Shown here in pieces: positions 39,659 through 47,647 of a stretch of DNA of 64,000 bases. This DNA comes from Rickettsia sp. MEAM1 (Bemisia tabaci). GTDB taxonomy: Bacteria > Pseudomonadota > Alphaproteobacteria > Rickettsiales > Rickettsiaceae. The notes beneath the pieces are model-generated. The model searched no databases. It worked only from the letters and a program-made list of their open reading frames with translations, and was not told where the DNA came from. Each line of letters opens with the position of its first letter. The first letter of the stretch is position 1. The DNA is taken from NCBI RefSeq assembly GCF_002285905.1, contig NZ_CP016305.1, forward strand, positions 992,001 to 1,056,000, in the 5' to 3' direction. The position numbers were made by a program, and so were the translations under genes.

Positions 39659-41644
39659 TTAGCTCAATTCTAATGCCGCCTCTTCTAAAGTTTTTAGTTG
39701 ATCACGAAGTTTTGCTGCTTGTTCAAATTCAAGGTTGCTTGCAGCTTTAAGCATTTCTTTTCTTAGTTTATCGATATGAGCTTTTAGCTTAGGTGGATTT
39801 TCAAATAAATTATGGGTTTGTTTTTTATCAAGCTTACTATCTACTTTCTCAAGCTCTGCTAAAGCATGGATAGTGCGGTTGATGGTTTTTGGAATTATGC
39901 CGTATTTTTCGTTATGTTCTTGCTGAATAGTCCGTCTACGCATCGTTTCGCTAATAGCTTTGTCGATAGACTTAGTCATTTTATCGGCATAGAGAATAAC
40001 TCTTCCCTCGCTATTTCTTGCAGCTCTACCGATCGTTTGTATCAGCGATACTTCCGAACGCAAAAACCCTTCTTTGTCAGCATCAAGTATGGCAACTAAA
40101 CCGCATTCGGGAATGTCTAAACCCTCACGTAGCAAGTTAATTCCGACCAGAATATCAATTGTTCCTTGTCTTAAATCCCTTAATATTTCTATACGCTCTA
40201 ATGTATGAACGTTAGAATGCAAATAAGAAGTTTTATATTTAAGCTCCTGTAAATAATTAGTTAAATCTTCTGCCATTTTTTTGGTAAGAGTTGTAACTAA
40301 TACACGGAAGCCTTTGGCAATCGTGCTTTGAATTTCACCCACTAAATCCTCAACTTGATTAGTAGCAGGCTTAATAATACATTCTGGATCAAGCAGCCCA
40401 GTAGGTCTAATTATTAACTCTACAACTTCGCCGCCAGTTTCATTTAACTCAAAAAGTGATGGCGTTGCTGATACGAAAACAGTTTGCGGTCTAAACTTCT
40501 CCCATTCTTCAAATTTTAGTGGTCTGTTATCAAGAGCGGATGGTAGACGAAAACCATGCTCTACCAGCACTTCTTTTCTTGCTCTATCACCATTATACAT
40601 AGCTCTAATTTGCGGTACAGATACGTGGCTTTCATCAACAAATAATAACGCATCTTTAGGTAAATATTCGAACAAAGTTGGCGGTGGCTCTCCGGCTTTG
40701 CGACCTGTAAAGAATCGAGAGTAATTTTCTATACCTTTACAGCTGCCTGTTTCGGTTAGCATTTCCAGATCGTATTGAGTGCGTTGATTGATCCTTTGTG
40801 TTTCTAGTAATTTGTCTTGAGATTTTAAGAATACGATACGTTTTTGCAATTCCTCTTCAATTTCCGATATTGCTTTATTTACTGTTTCTTTCGGCATTAC
40901 GAAGTGAGAATTACCATATATTATAGCTTTATCAAGTTTAGCAAGCTTTTCACCAGTTAGCGGATCGAATTCGTGAATATACTCGAGTTCATTACCAAAA
41001 AATGATAAACGCCAAGCCTTATCGCTATAATGTGACGGAAAAACATCAACATTATCACCCTTAACCCGAAAGCAACCACGTTCAAAACCAATATCATTAC
41101 GCTCATATTGTAAATTCACTAAATCATTAAGTAGCTTATCACGAGGGTAGCTTTTACCAGGCTCTAAATTGACTGTCATTTGATAGTATAAATCAGGGGA
41201 GCCAAGACCATAAATGCAAGAAACAGAGGACACGACTATAACATCACGGCGCTCTAATAACGATCTTGTAGCTGAGTGCCTCATTAAGTCAATCTGCTCG
41301 TTAATTGAGGAGTCTTTTTCTATAAAAACATCGGTTTTCGGAATATAAGCTTCTGGTTGGTAATAATCATAATATGAGACAAAATATTCAACTGCATTTT
41401 TCGGAAAAATCGATTTCATTTCGGAATAGATTTGTGCTGCTAGTGTTTTATTATGTGCCATAATAAGCGTCGGTCGGTTGGTTCTTTCTATGATATTTGC
41501 CATAGTAAAGGTTTTACCTGAGCCTGTAATACCAAGCAACATCTGAGAACGTTTTTTGTTGTTTAAGCCTTTGATAATTTCATCAATTGCTTTTGGCTGG
41601 TCACCCGCTGGTTTATAATCTGATATAATAGAAAAGTTACTCAT
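39659..41644 (-). CDS. uvrB: UvrABC system protein B
   Basis: 661 residues. DNA-damage recognition helicase of nucleotide excision repair. Walker [18 protein letters not shown] (about 38-54), the beta-hairpin [12 protein letters not shown] (about 92-103), DEXD-type [13 protein letters not shown], helicase motif [22 protein letters not shown] (about 538-557), and the C-terminal UVR motif (about 622-657, [20 protein letters not shown]). Convergent with gltP with a 2-bp gap. Confidence 0.98.
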   Translation of the reverse strand: MSNFSIISDYKPAGDQPKAIDEIIKGLNNKKRSQMLLGITGSGKTFTMANIIERTNRPTLIMAHNKTLAAQIYSEMKSIFPKNAVEYFVSYYDYYQPEAYIPKTDVFIEKDSSINEQIDLMRHSATRSLLERRDVIVVSSVSCIYGLGSPDLYYQMTVNLEPGKSYPRDKLLNDLVNLQYERNDIGFERGCFRVKGDNVDVFPSHYSDKAWRLSFFGNELEYIHEFDPLTGEKLAKLDKAIIYGNSHFVMPKETVNKAISEIEEELQKRIVFLKSQDKLLETQRINQRTQYDLEMLTETGSCKGIENYSRFFTGRKAGEPPPTLFEYLPKDALLFVDESHVSVPQIRAMYNGDRARKEVLVEHGFRLPSALDNRPLKFEEWEKFRPQTVFVSATPSLFELNETGGEVVELIIRPTGLLDPECIIKPATNQVEDLVGEIQSTIAKGFRVLVTTLTKKMAEDLTNYLQELKYKTSYLHSNVHTLERIEILRDLRQGTIDILVGINLLREGLDIPECGLVAILDADKEGFLRSEVSLIQTIGRAARNSEGRVILYADKMTKSIDKAISETMRRRTIQQEHNEKYGIIPKTINRTIHALAELEKVDSKLDKKQTHNLFENPPKLKAHIDKLRKEMLKAASNLEFEQAAKLRDQLKTLEEAALELS

Positions 41645-41714
41645 CGCTTTTTTCTTGCTTTAATAATTATAGTTTAAGATAATATATTAAAATTAAATAA
41701 AAGAGTACAACATT

Positions 41715-42029
41715 ATGAATAAAGCTATATTACACGCTATTATTATTTATACCCTTGCTGGTTGCCCTTATTGTATGAAAGCTAAAGCACTACTTGATAA
41801 AAAAGAAGTTGCTTATGAAGAAATCGAAGTTCAAAACTCTCAAGATCCAAACGTAGAAGTATTAAGAAAGAAGTTAAATAATCCTGATAGATTAACATTT
41901 CCGCAGATATTTATAGATAATATGCATATAGGTGGTTGTGATGATTTATACGATCTTGACAAAGAGGGAAGATTAGATAAGTTGCTAGAAGGACAGCCGA
42001 AAGTAAATTCAGCTGCTGTTGGGGCTTAA
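41715..42029 (+). CDS. grxC: Glutaredoxin 3
   Basis: 104 residues. ILHAIIIYTLAGCPYCMKAK holds the dithiol CPYC site (about 17-20), then TFPQIFIDNMHIGGCDDLYD (cis-Pro and GG glutathione-binding). A cytoplasmic disulfide reductase using glutathione. Longer by a short C-terminal tail than E. coli GrxC. Confidence 0.95.
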   Translation: MNKAILHAIIIYTLAGCPYCMKAKALLDKKEVAYEEIEVQNSQDPNVEVLRKKLNNPDRLTFPQIFIDNMHIGGCDDLYDLDKEGRLDKLLEGQPKVNSAAVGA

Positions 42030-42086
42030 AACCTATTGTCATTGCGAGGAGAGGCGTAGCGTCGACTCTACTGCACCGATCATTTA

Positions 42087-42445
42087 TGTCATTCCCGCGT
42101 AGGCAGGAATCCAGAAAAAAATAAAACTATAGCAATAAGAATGTATTGGGTATATATATTGTGCTCCGATCGCAATGGTACTTTATATATTGGTGTTACT
42201 AATAATATATTGCGTCGTGCTTATGAACATAAGCAACAAGTGATTAAAGGATTTACATCAAAATATAATATTATAAAACTTGTTTATACAGAAGAATTTG
42301 CTGACATCAAAGAAGCTCTTGCTAGAGAAAAAGCTTTAAAAAAATGGAATCGTAGTTGGAAAATAAAATTGATAGAAAGTATTAATCCTAAATGGAACGA
42401 TTTAGGCGAATGTATTTCTGGATTCCCGACTACGCGGGAATGACA
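42087..42445. mobile_element. Palindrome-bounded GIY-YIG unit, copy 2 (359 bp)
   Basis: Left arm TGTCATTCCCGCGTAGGCAG...ATCCAG, right arm CTGGATTCCCGAC...GGGAATGACA, with TA on both flanks, the same plan and near-equal length as 31311-31672. The intact GIY-YIG gene fills the space between the arms and its last codons are in the right arm. Confidence 0.55.
42141..42443 (+). CDS. GIY-YIG nuclease-like protein (UPF0213 type)
   Basis: 100 residues. The GIY-YIG motif is VYILCSDRNGTLYIGVTNNI (about 4-23) with catalytic-type Arg in NILRRAYEHK and Glu in AREKALKKWN (about 62-71), the YhbQ/SLX1-N plan of small single-domain nucleases. The final residues CISGFPTTRE come from the palindromic repeat arm. 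Cellular role unknown; small members of this family are reported to cut DNA. A second, broken copy is at 31.4 kb. Confidence 0.9.
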   Translation: MYWVYILCSDRNGTLYIGVTNNILRRAYEHKQQVIKGFTSKYNIIKLVYTEEFADIKEALAREKALKKWNRSWKIKLIESINPKWNDLGECISGFPTTRE

Positions 42446-42453
42446 TAAAAGTC

Positions 42454-44274
42454 ATGAAACACTGCTGGACAAGCTCGCGGGATGACAAACTAATCCACGT
42501 AACAATACATCAAACAATGCCTAATCAACATAAAAATTTATTCTATTCACTTCTGCCTTATTTATGGTCGAGGGATTTTAACATACGCTTGCGGATTGTT
42601 ACTTCACTTATTTGTTTGTTGCTTGCTAAAGTAATAAATATTTTCGTACCTATAGTTTATAAATACGTAATAGATGGCTTAAATAAAAACCTAGCTCTTT
42701 CGGTCACTATTGGTATGATTATGGTATATGGTGGGACTAAAATATTTGTTCAGATATTTAATGAGTTACGTAATATTATTTTCTCAAAAGTCGGGCATCA
42801 GGCGACTAGGCTTATTGCTCTGAACGTCTTTAAGCATATGCATAATTTAAGCATGCGTTTTCATATTACACGAAAAACCGGCGGCTTAAGTAGGTCAATA
42901 GAGCGTGGCACTAAAGGCATAGAAGCGGTGTTGCGTTATTCATTATTTAATATTCTTCCGACAAGTGTAGAAATCATACTTGTAAGCGGGATATTATGGT
43001 ATGTATATGGCATTTGGTTTTCTTTCACTATTTTAGTAACCATGTCAATTTACGTTCTTTACACTTTCCTAATTAGTACTTGGCGGATTTCGTTTGCACG
43101 AGAGATGAATCAAAGCGACAATACCGCAAATAATAGGGCAATCGATAGCTTGCTGAATTTTGAGACTGTTAAATATTTTAGTAATGAGGAATATGAAGCC
43201 TCTAAATTTAATGAAGCACTACAAATTTATGAAAAATCAGCCACAAAAACGACCAATAGTTTGTCGATTTTAAACATAGGGCAGGATGTTATAATATCCC
43301 TTGGGCTTGTCGCTCTTATGATACTTTCGGCGACTAAAATAAATCAAGGTAAAATGACTGTTGGCGATTTAATCATGGTTAATACTTATCTTTTCCAGCT
43401 GTCAATCCCGCTTTCAATACTCGGATTTGCTTATAGGGAAATTAAGAATGCCCTAGTTGGTATGGAAGATATGTTTAATCTTTTAGACATACTAGAAGAA
43501 GTAGAGGATGCTAAAGAGCTTACTATATCAAAAGGCGAAGTCGCTTTTAAAGAGGTGAATTTTGCTTATAATCAAGAACGCCCGATTTTGCATAATATCA
43601 GCTTTACTATAGATAGTGGTAAGACGCTTGCCATAGTAGGCAGTAGCGGGGCAGGTAAATCGACTATCTCACGTTTGCTTTTCAGGTTTTACGATATTAA
43701 TAGTGGCACTATTACTATAGACGGGCAGGATATAAGAGGGGTTACACAAAGCTCGCTTCGCAAATCTATTGGAATCGTGCCGCAAGATACTGTCTTGTTC
43801 AATGATACGATATATTACAATATCGCTTATGGTGATAATTCGGCTAGCTATGATGAGGTTATAGCTGCTTCGAAGAATGCCCATATTCATGAGTTTATTA
43901 CTAGCCTGCCGGAGGGGTATGAGACTCAAGTAGGTGAGCGGGGTTTAAAGCTTTCGGGTGGTGAGAAGCAACGCATCGCTATAGCTAGGACGTTACTCAA
44001 AAATCCATCAATATATGTATTTGATGAAGCCACAAGCTCACTTGATACTAAAACTGAGAAGCTAATTCAGGCAAGTCTTAAAGAAATATCAGAGCATTAT
44101 ACCACCTTAATTATTGCTCACAGATTATCAACAATAATCGACGCTGATGAGATTATTGTTTTAGATAATGGCTATATAGTTGAACGAGGCAACCATAAAA
44201 CCTTGCTGAAACAAAAAGGCTATTACGCAGAACTTTGGTATAAACAGCAGGAAGAAGAGCTGAATAATAACTAA
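42454..44274 (+). CDS. Atm1/HMT1-type ABC exporter
   Basis: The reading frame is 606 codons, but the true start is probably ATG 42517 (MPNQHKNLFYSLLPYLW, about 585 residues); the first 21 codons are translated repeat DNA. Six membrane helices (about 50-330) precede an ABC domain with Walker A AIVGSSGAGKSTISRLLF, signature LKLSGGEKQRIAIARTLL, Walker B SIYVFDEATSSLDTKTE and the H-loop IAHRLST. Close in plan to mitochondrial Atm1, which exports a glutathione-linked sulfur compound for cytosolic Fe-S assembly; grxC just upstream fits thiol chemistry. Confidence 0.92.
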   Translation: MKHCWTSSRDDKLIHVTIHQTMPNQHKNLFYSLLPYLWSRDFNIRLRIVTSLICLLLAKVINIFVPIVYKYVIDGLNKNLALSVTIGMIMVYGGTKIFVQIFNELRNIIFSKVGHQATRLIALNVFKHMHNLSMRFHITRKTGGLSRSIERGTKGIEAVLRYSLFNILPTSVEIILVSGILWYVYGIWFSFTILVTMSIYVLYTFLISTWRISFAREMNQSDNTANNRAIDSLLNFETVKYFSNEEYEASKFNEALQIYEKSATKTTNSLSILNIGQDVIISLGLVALMILSATKINQGKMTVGDLIMVNTYLFQLSIPLSILGFAYREIKNALVGMEDMFNLLDILEEVEDAKELTISKGEVAFKEVNFAYNQERPILHNISFTIDSGKTLAIVGSSGAGKSTISRLLFRFYDINSGTITIDGQDIRGVTQSSLRKSIGIVPQDTVLFNDTIYYNIAYGDNSASYDEVIAASKNAHIHEFITSLPEGYETQVGERGLKLSGGEKQRIAIARTLLKNPSIYVFDEATSSLDTKTEKLIQASLKEISEHYTTLIIAHRLSTIIDADEIIVLDNGYIVERGNHKTLLKQKGYYAELWYKQQEEELNNN

Positions 44275-44687
44275 TACTGTCATCCCGTGATGGCATTGTT
44301 TGCGTGGATCGAAAAACGCCCTCGGTGTCATCCCGTGGCTTGACCACGGGATCCAGTATAAAGCGAGATAAATCGAGCTTTTTTTATTTGTATTTTTTAT
44401 TATTTTACTGGACCCCGTGGACAAGCCGGTCTTGTTGCATGGCTTTGATGTCATTCCCGCGAAAGCGGGAATCCAGGAAAAAAAGTCTAAATACAGCAAT
44501 TTTTTAGAATATAAAAGCTCGACTTATCTCGCTTTATGCTGGATTCCCGCTTTCGCGGGAATGACATCTAGGACGTTTTGATCCACGCAGGTAAAGCCTC
44601 ACGCAGGAATGACATAAAGGGTGCAACAACCTAGTTCCCAAGCCACAGTATGACAGAAGCAGAAATAACATTTAACCTATAAATTTA
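44275..44687. repeat. Array of palindromic repeat units
   Basis: At least three units in 400 bp: TGTCATCCCGTGGCTTGACC...GGATCCAG with a decayed partner (44327-44430), TGTCATTCCCGCGAAAGCGG...CTTTCGCGGGAATGACAT (44449-44568), and loose GATCCACGC fragments. The translated ORFs (peptides like PAFAGMT) are repeat artefacts. Confidence 0.75.
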
Positions 44688-44715
44688 TTGACTTTTTAGT
44701 AGTCATATATAGAAT
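44688..44715 (+). promoter_or_regulatory. Sigma-70-type promoter for the structured RNA
   Basis: -35 TTGACT (44688-44693), 16-bp spacer, -10 TAGAAT (44710-44715; an overlapping TATAGA is at 44708). Expected start near 44722. One of the clearest consensus promoters in the window, and it does not lie directly upstream of an ORF. Confidence 0.6.
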
Positions 44716-44721
44716 CGTAAC

Positions 44722-44936
44722 TGGAATAGTTAATGCTATTCTGGGATGTAGAAGTCCTTAACGTAGATGGTTAGCATTATCCATTTAAAAATGCTCCTTA
44801 ACTTTATGGTTGGGGAGATGATAGCATATGTTCAGGGTTTAAAGTGTATACTTTAAACCTAAAAGCTATTATAGCTGTTTCTACGACAGTTCTTCTAACT
44901 CCCCAACCACCTAAGGTTTTCTTTGGTGGTTTTAAT
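44722..44936 (+). ncRNA. Structured leader or small RNA, family unknown
   Basis: About 215 nt between the promoter and a hairpin plus T-run. Stem 1: TAATGCTA (44731-44738) with TAGCATTA (44772-44779). Stem 2: TGGTTGGGGAG (44807-44817) with CTCCCCAACCA (44899-44909), enclosing GGTTTAAA/TTTAAACC and smaller hairpins. Stem 3, terminator-like: ACCACC (44906-44911) with GGTGGT (44925-44930), then TTTTAATT. Stems 2 and 3 share 44906-44909, so they compete, as in an attenuator. Not recognised as tmRNA, SRP or RNase P; 6S-like RNA was considered but cannot be shown by eye. Confidence 0.5.
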
Positions 44937-44953
44937 TAATCGGGAGTCATCAA

Positions 44954-45133
44954 ATGTCAAATCAAAATAAAAAAACCATCAACAATATTACGTTAGATCT
45001 CGTTGAAAAAGAGATAAATACTCTCAAAGACGAAGTTGCATATTTATTAGAAAACCCCGCAACAGAAGAAGATATTGAAAGAATAGAACAACGTTTAGAG
45101 GAACTTGAAAAAATGCTTTATAATGTTGTATAG
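44954..45133 (+). CDS. Small coiled-coil protein (59 residues)
   Basis: ATG after GGGAGTCATCAA, reading MSNQNKKTINNITLDLVEKE, then INTLKDEVAYLLENPATEED and IERIEQRLEELEKMLYNVV. Strong heptad-like amphipathic helix in the second half. It begins 18 bp after the structured RNA and might be controlled by it. Codon use looks genuine (no repeat sequence inside). No family recognised. Confidence 0.6.
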   Translation: MSNQNKKTINNITLDLVEKEINTLKDEVAYLLENPATEEDIERIEQRLEELEKMLYNVV

Positions 45134-45367
45134 TTATTGTTATGTCATCCTTGCTTAAGGTTTGTTGCTTGGATCGAGGGGCGTCATTGCGAGCGACTGT
45201 AAGGAGCGTGGCAATCCAGAAAAAATAATAAAAATGCTAAAAGTTAGCATTTTTCAACTGGATTGCTTCGTCAAAACTTTCAGTTTTTCCTCGCAATGAC
45301 GACTCTCGATCCATGTGGAAAATCTTACAAATCCTTATAATGACGTATTTTTATATAGGCTATTATT
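45134..45367. repeat. TCATTGCGAG-type palindromic unit
   Basis: The unit GCGTCATTGCGAGCGACTG...GCAATCCAG, an AAAAATGCTA/TAGCATTTTT centre, then CTGGATTGCTTCG...CTCGCAATGACG (45182-45303). Its centre hairpin is perfect. Nothing else is seen before pbpC. Confidence 0.75.
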
Positions 45368-47647
45368 TTGTCCCGTAAAACTAAGCAATTCCCTATTACA
45401 ATAATCAGCGGTATAATATTATACTTTGCTATTCCTCCTACTTCCTTGCTTGAAAAGGTAAGTTTCTCGCAAAGAGTATTCGATAGAAATGGTGAGTTAA
45501 TGCGTATCTCGCTTTCTAAAGATGATAAATATCGGATATTTACTCCGCTTGATGAAGTACCGCAAAGCTTTATAGAAGCAGTTTTATTATATGAGGATAA
45601 GCATTTTTATAAACATTTCGGTATTAATCCCAGCTCTTTAATCAAAGCTTTTTACTCTACTTATCTAAAAAATAATCGTAAAATAGGCGGCTCTACTATA
45701 ACAATGCAGGTAGCTCGTCTAAAATATGGGATAAATTCCTCTACTATTTTTGGTAAAATTTATCAAATTATCAAAGCTATTCACATAGAGTTACATTATT
45801 CAAAAGATGAGATTTTAACGGCTTATCTAAACTTAGTACCTTATGGTGGTAATATTGAAGGTATAGCGGCAAGTAGCTATATTTATTTTAATCGTGACCT
45901 AAAAAGTTTAAACTTAATTGATATATTAAGTTTAGCTATTATCCCGCAAAATCCGCTGAAACGAGGTGGTAATAATCTAAATATTTTAGAGATGCGAAAA
46001 TATTTATTTACTAAATGGCTAGAAACTCATCCGCAAGATATTATTTATAAAGAATTGATAAATTTACCGATTAAGTTTAGTCAAAGTAAAAACCTACCTT
46101 TTATTGCACCACATTTTACTTTAGATATATTAGCAGACAATAATAGTCCAATAATTTATACTACTATTGATAAAAGCCTACAGACTATTTTAGAAAAGCA
46201 GGTGCAGCTATATGTTAATGATCAGAAAAAATACGGCATAAATAATGCTGCTGTTATGCTTGTTGATTTTACCACAATGGAGGTGCTTGCAAGTGTTGGT
46301 TCTAGCAATTTTTTTAATAACGATATTTGCGGGCAGATTAATGGTGTTAAAAGCTCTCGGTCTCCTGGCTCTAGCTTAAAGCCTTTTGTATATGCACTTA
46401 GTTTTGATCAATCATTAATACATCCATTAACCTTGCTAAAAGATACTCCTACTTACTATGATAATTATAAACCAGAAAATTTTGATAGTAGATTTGCTGG
46501 GGGTTTAAGTGCTAAAGAGTCATTAATAAAAAGCCGTAATGTACCCGTTATATTCCTGGCATCTAAATTAAAGAATCCGAATTTTTATGAATTCTTACAA
46601 CAAACTAAAATCAGTAACTTACGAAAGCCTGAAACTTATGGCTTGTCTATAGTACTTGGCACTGTAGAAGTTACGCTTGAAGAACTTACTACTCTTTATG
46701 CTATGCTTGCTAATTTGGGTGTTTACGAGCTGGTTAGGAAAGTGCTAGATTTGAATGACATAGAAGAGAGTCATCCAAATCTACTTTCACCTGAAGCAAG
46801 TTACTTAATACTCGATATTATCAAAGATACTACAAGACCGCTTAATTATAATACAAAAATAAATATACCAGTTTATTGGAAAACGGGAACTTCTAGCTCA
46901 TTTAGAGATGGGGTTAGTGTTGGAATATTTGGGAAATATGTACTTGCTGTTTGGGTTGGAGATTTTAAAGGGCAAACTCATGGATCATTTACTGGTAATG
47001 GTTCTGCTGCACCTTTATTTTTTAATATTATAGAATCAATAATTGATCCAAATAAAGACAAAGATTTAATTGCTGCCAAGGTAGATGATTTAAATATTAC
47101 TAAGGTAAAAGTTTGTGCTGATACAGGTGATCTTGATAATGATATGTGTCCGGTAAAAACCGAGACCTTATTTATTAAAGGTAAATCGCCAATAAAACAA
47201 TCAGGCATTTATAGAAAAATGTTGATAGATTTAAAAACTGGTATGCCGGCTTGTAATTTTATCGAAGGACAGACAGAATATAAAATCGTAAATTTATGGC
47301 CAACTGATGTATTATCGGTTTACCAAAAAGCTGGTATACATATATTACCAAAGCCTGTGCCAGCGAATTATTGTAATAGTTTGATAAATTGGTATCATCA
47401 GAAACCTAAAATTACGCATCCGTTAAAAAATTCCATATACTCAATCAAAAATAGTGATAATATAATTTTAAACGCAATTGGTGATAATAAAACTAATAAT
47501 ATTTTCTGGTTTGTTAATAATGAACTAATAGCAGTTGCTGAGCCAAATGAAGCAGTAAAGTGGAGAGCAAAAATTGGCGAGTTTGTTATTAGAGCCATTA
47601 ATGATAGTGGTCAAAGCGATAGCGTAAAAATTTATATCAAATATTAA
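45368..47647 (+). CDS. pbpC: Penicillin-binding protein 1C-type transglycosylase/transpeptidase
   Basis: 759 residues from a TTG (no ATG upstream before an in-frame stop; weak ribosome site). N-terminal membrane anchor; GT51 transglycosylase (about 60-225) with EDKHFYKHFGINPSSLI and GGSTITMQVARL; transpeptidase (about 265-560) with SxxK SPGSSLKPF, SxN KSRNVP and KTG WKTGTSSSFRDGVS; and a C-terminal PBP1C domain (about 650-755). Polymerises and crosslinks peptidoglycan in the periplasm, consistent with a thin wall. The TPR gene follows directly. Confidence 0.93.
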   Translation: MSRKTKQFPITIISGIILYFAIPPTSLLEKVSFSQRVFDRNGELMRISLSKDDKYRIFTPLDEVPQSFIEAVLLYEDKHFYKHFGINPSSLIKAFYSTYLKNNRKIGGSTITMQVARLKYGINSSTIFGKIYQIIKAIHIELHYSKDEILTAYLNLVPYGGNIEGIAASSYIYFNRDLKSLNLIDILSLAIIPQNPLKRGGNNLNILEMRKYLFTKWLETHPQDIIYKELINLPIKFSQSKNLPFIAPHFTLDILADNNSPIIYTTIDKSLQTILEKQVQLYVNDQKKYGINNAAVMLVDFTTMEVLASVGSSNFFNNDICGQINGVKSSRSPGSSLKPFVYALSFDQSLIHPLTLLKDTPTYYDNYKPENFDSRFAGGLSAKESLIKSRNVPVIFLASKLKNPNFYEFLQQTKISNLRKPETYGLSIVLGTVEVTLEELTTLYAMLANLGVYELVRKVLDLNDIEESHPNLLSPEASYLILDIIKDTTRPLNYNTKINIPVYWKTGTSSSFRDGVSVGIFGKYVLAVWVGDFKGQTHGSFTGNGSAAPLFFNIIESIIDPNKDKDLIAAKVDDLNITKVKVCADTGDLDNDMCPVKTETLFIKGKSPIKQSGIYRKMLIDLKTGMPACNFIEGQTEYKIVNLWPTDVLSVYQKAGIHILPKPVPANYCNSLINWYHQKPKITHPLKNSIYSIKNSDNIILNAIGDNKTNNIFWFVNNELIAVAEPNEAVKWRAKIGEFVIRAINDSGQSDSVKIYIKY

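Noticed and set aside
44161-44507. ORFs across 44.16-44.5 kb encoding peptides such as PAFAGMT
   Set aside because: These are translations of the TGTCATTCCCGC palindromic repeats and of the antisense strand of the ABC gene; no ribosome site or domain.
44722-44936. tmRNA or SRP RNA
   Set aside because: No tag-peptide reading frame ending in AA-type residues, no tRNA-like ends, and no GGAAGGAAGCA-type SRP loop.
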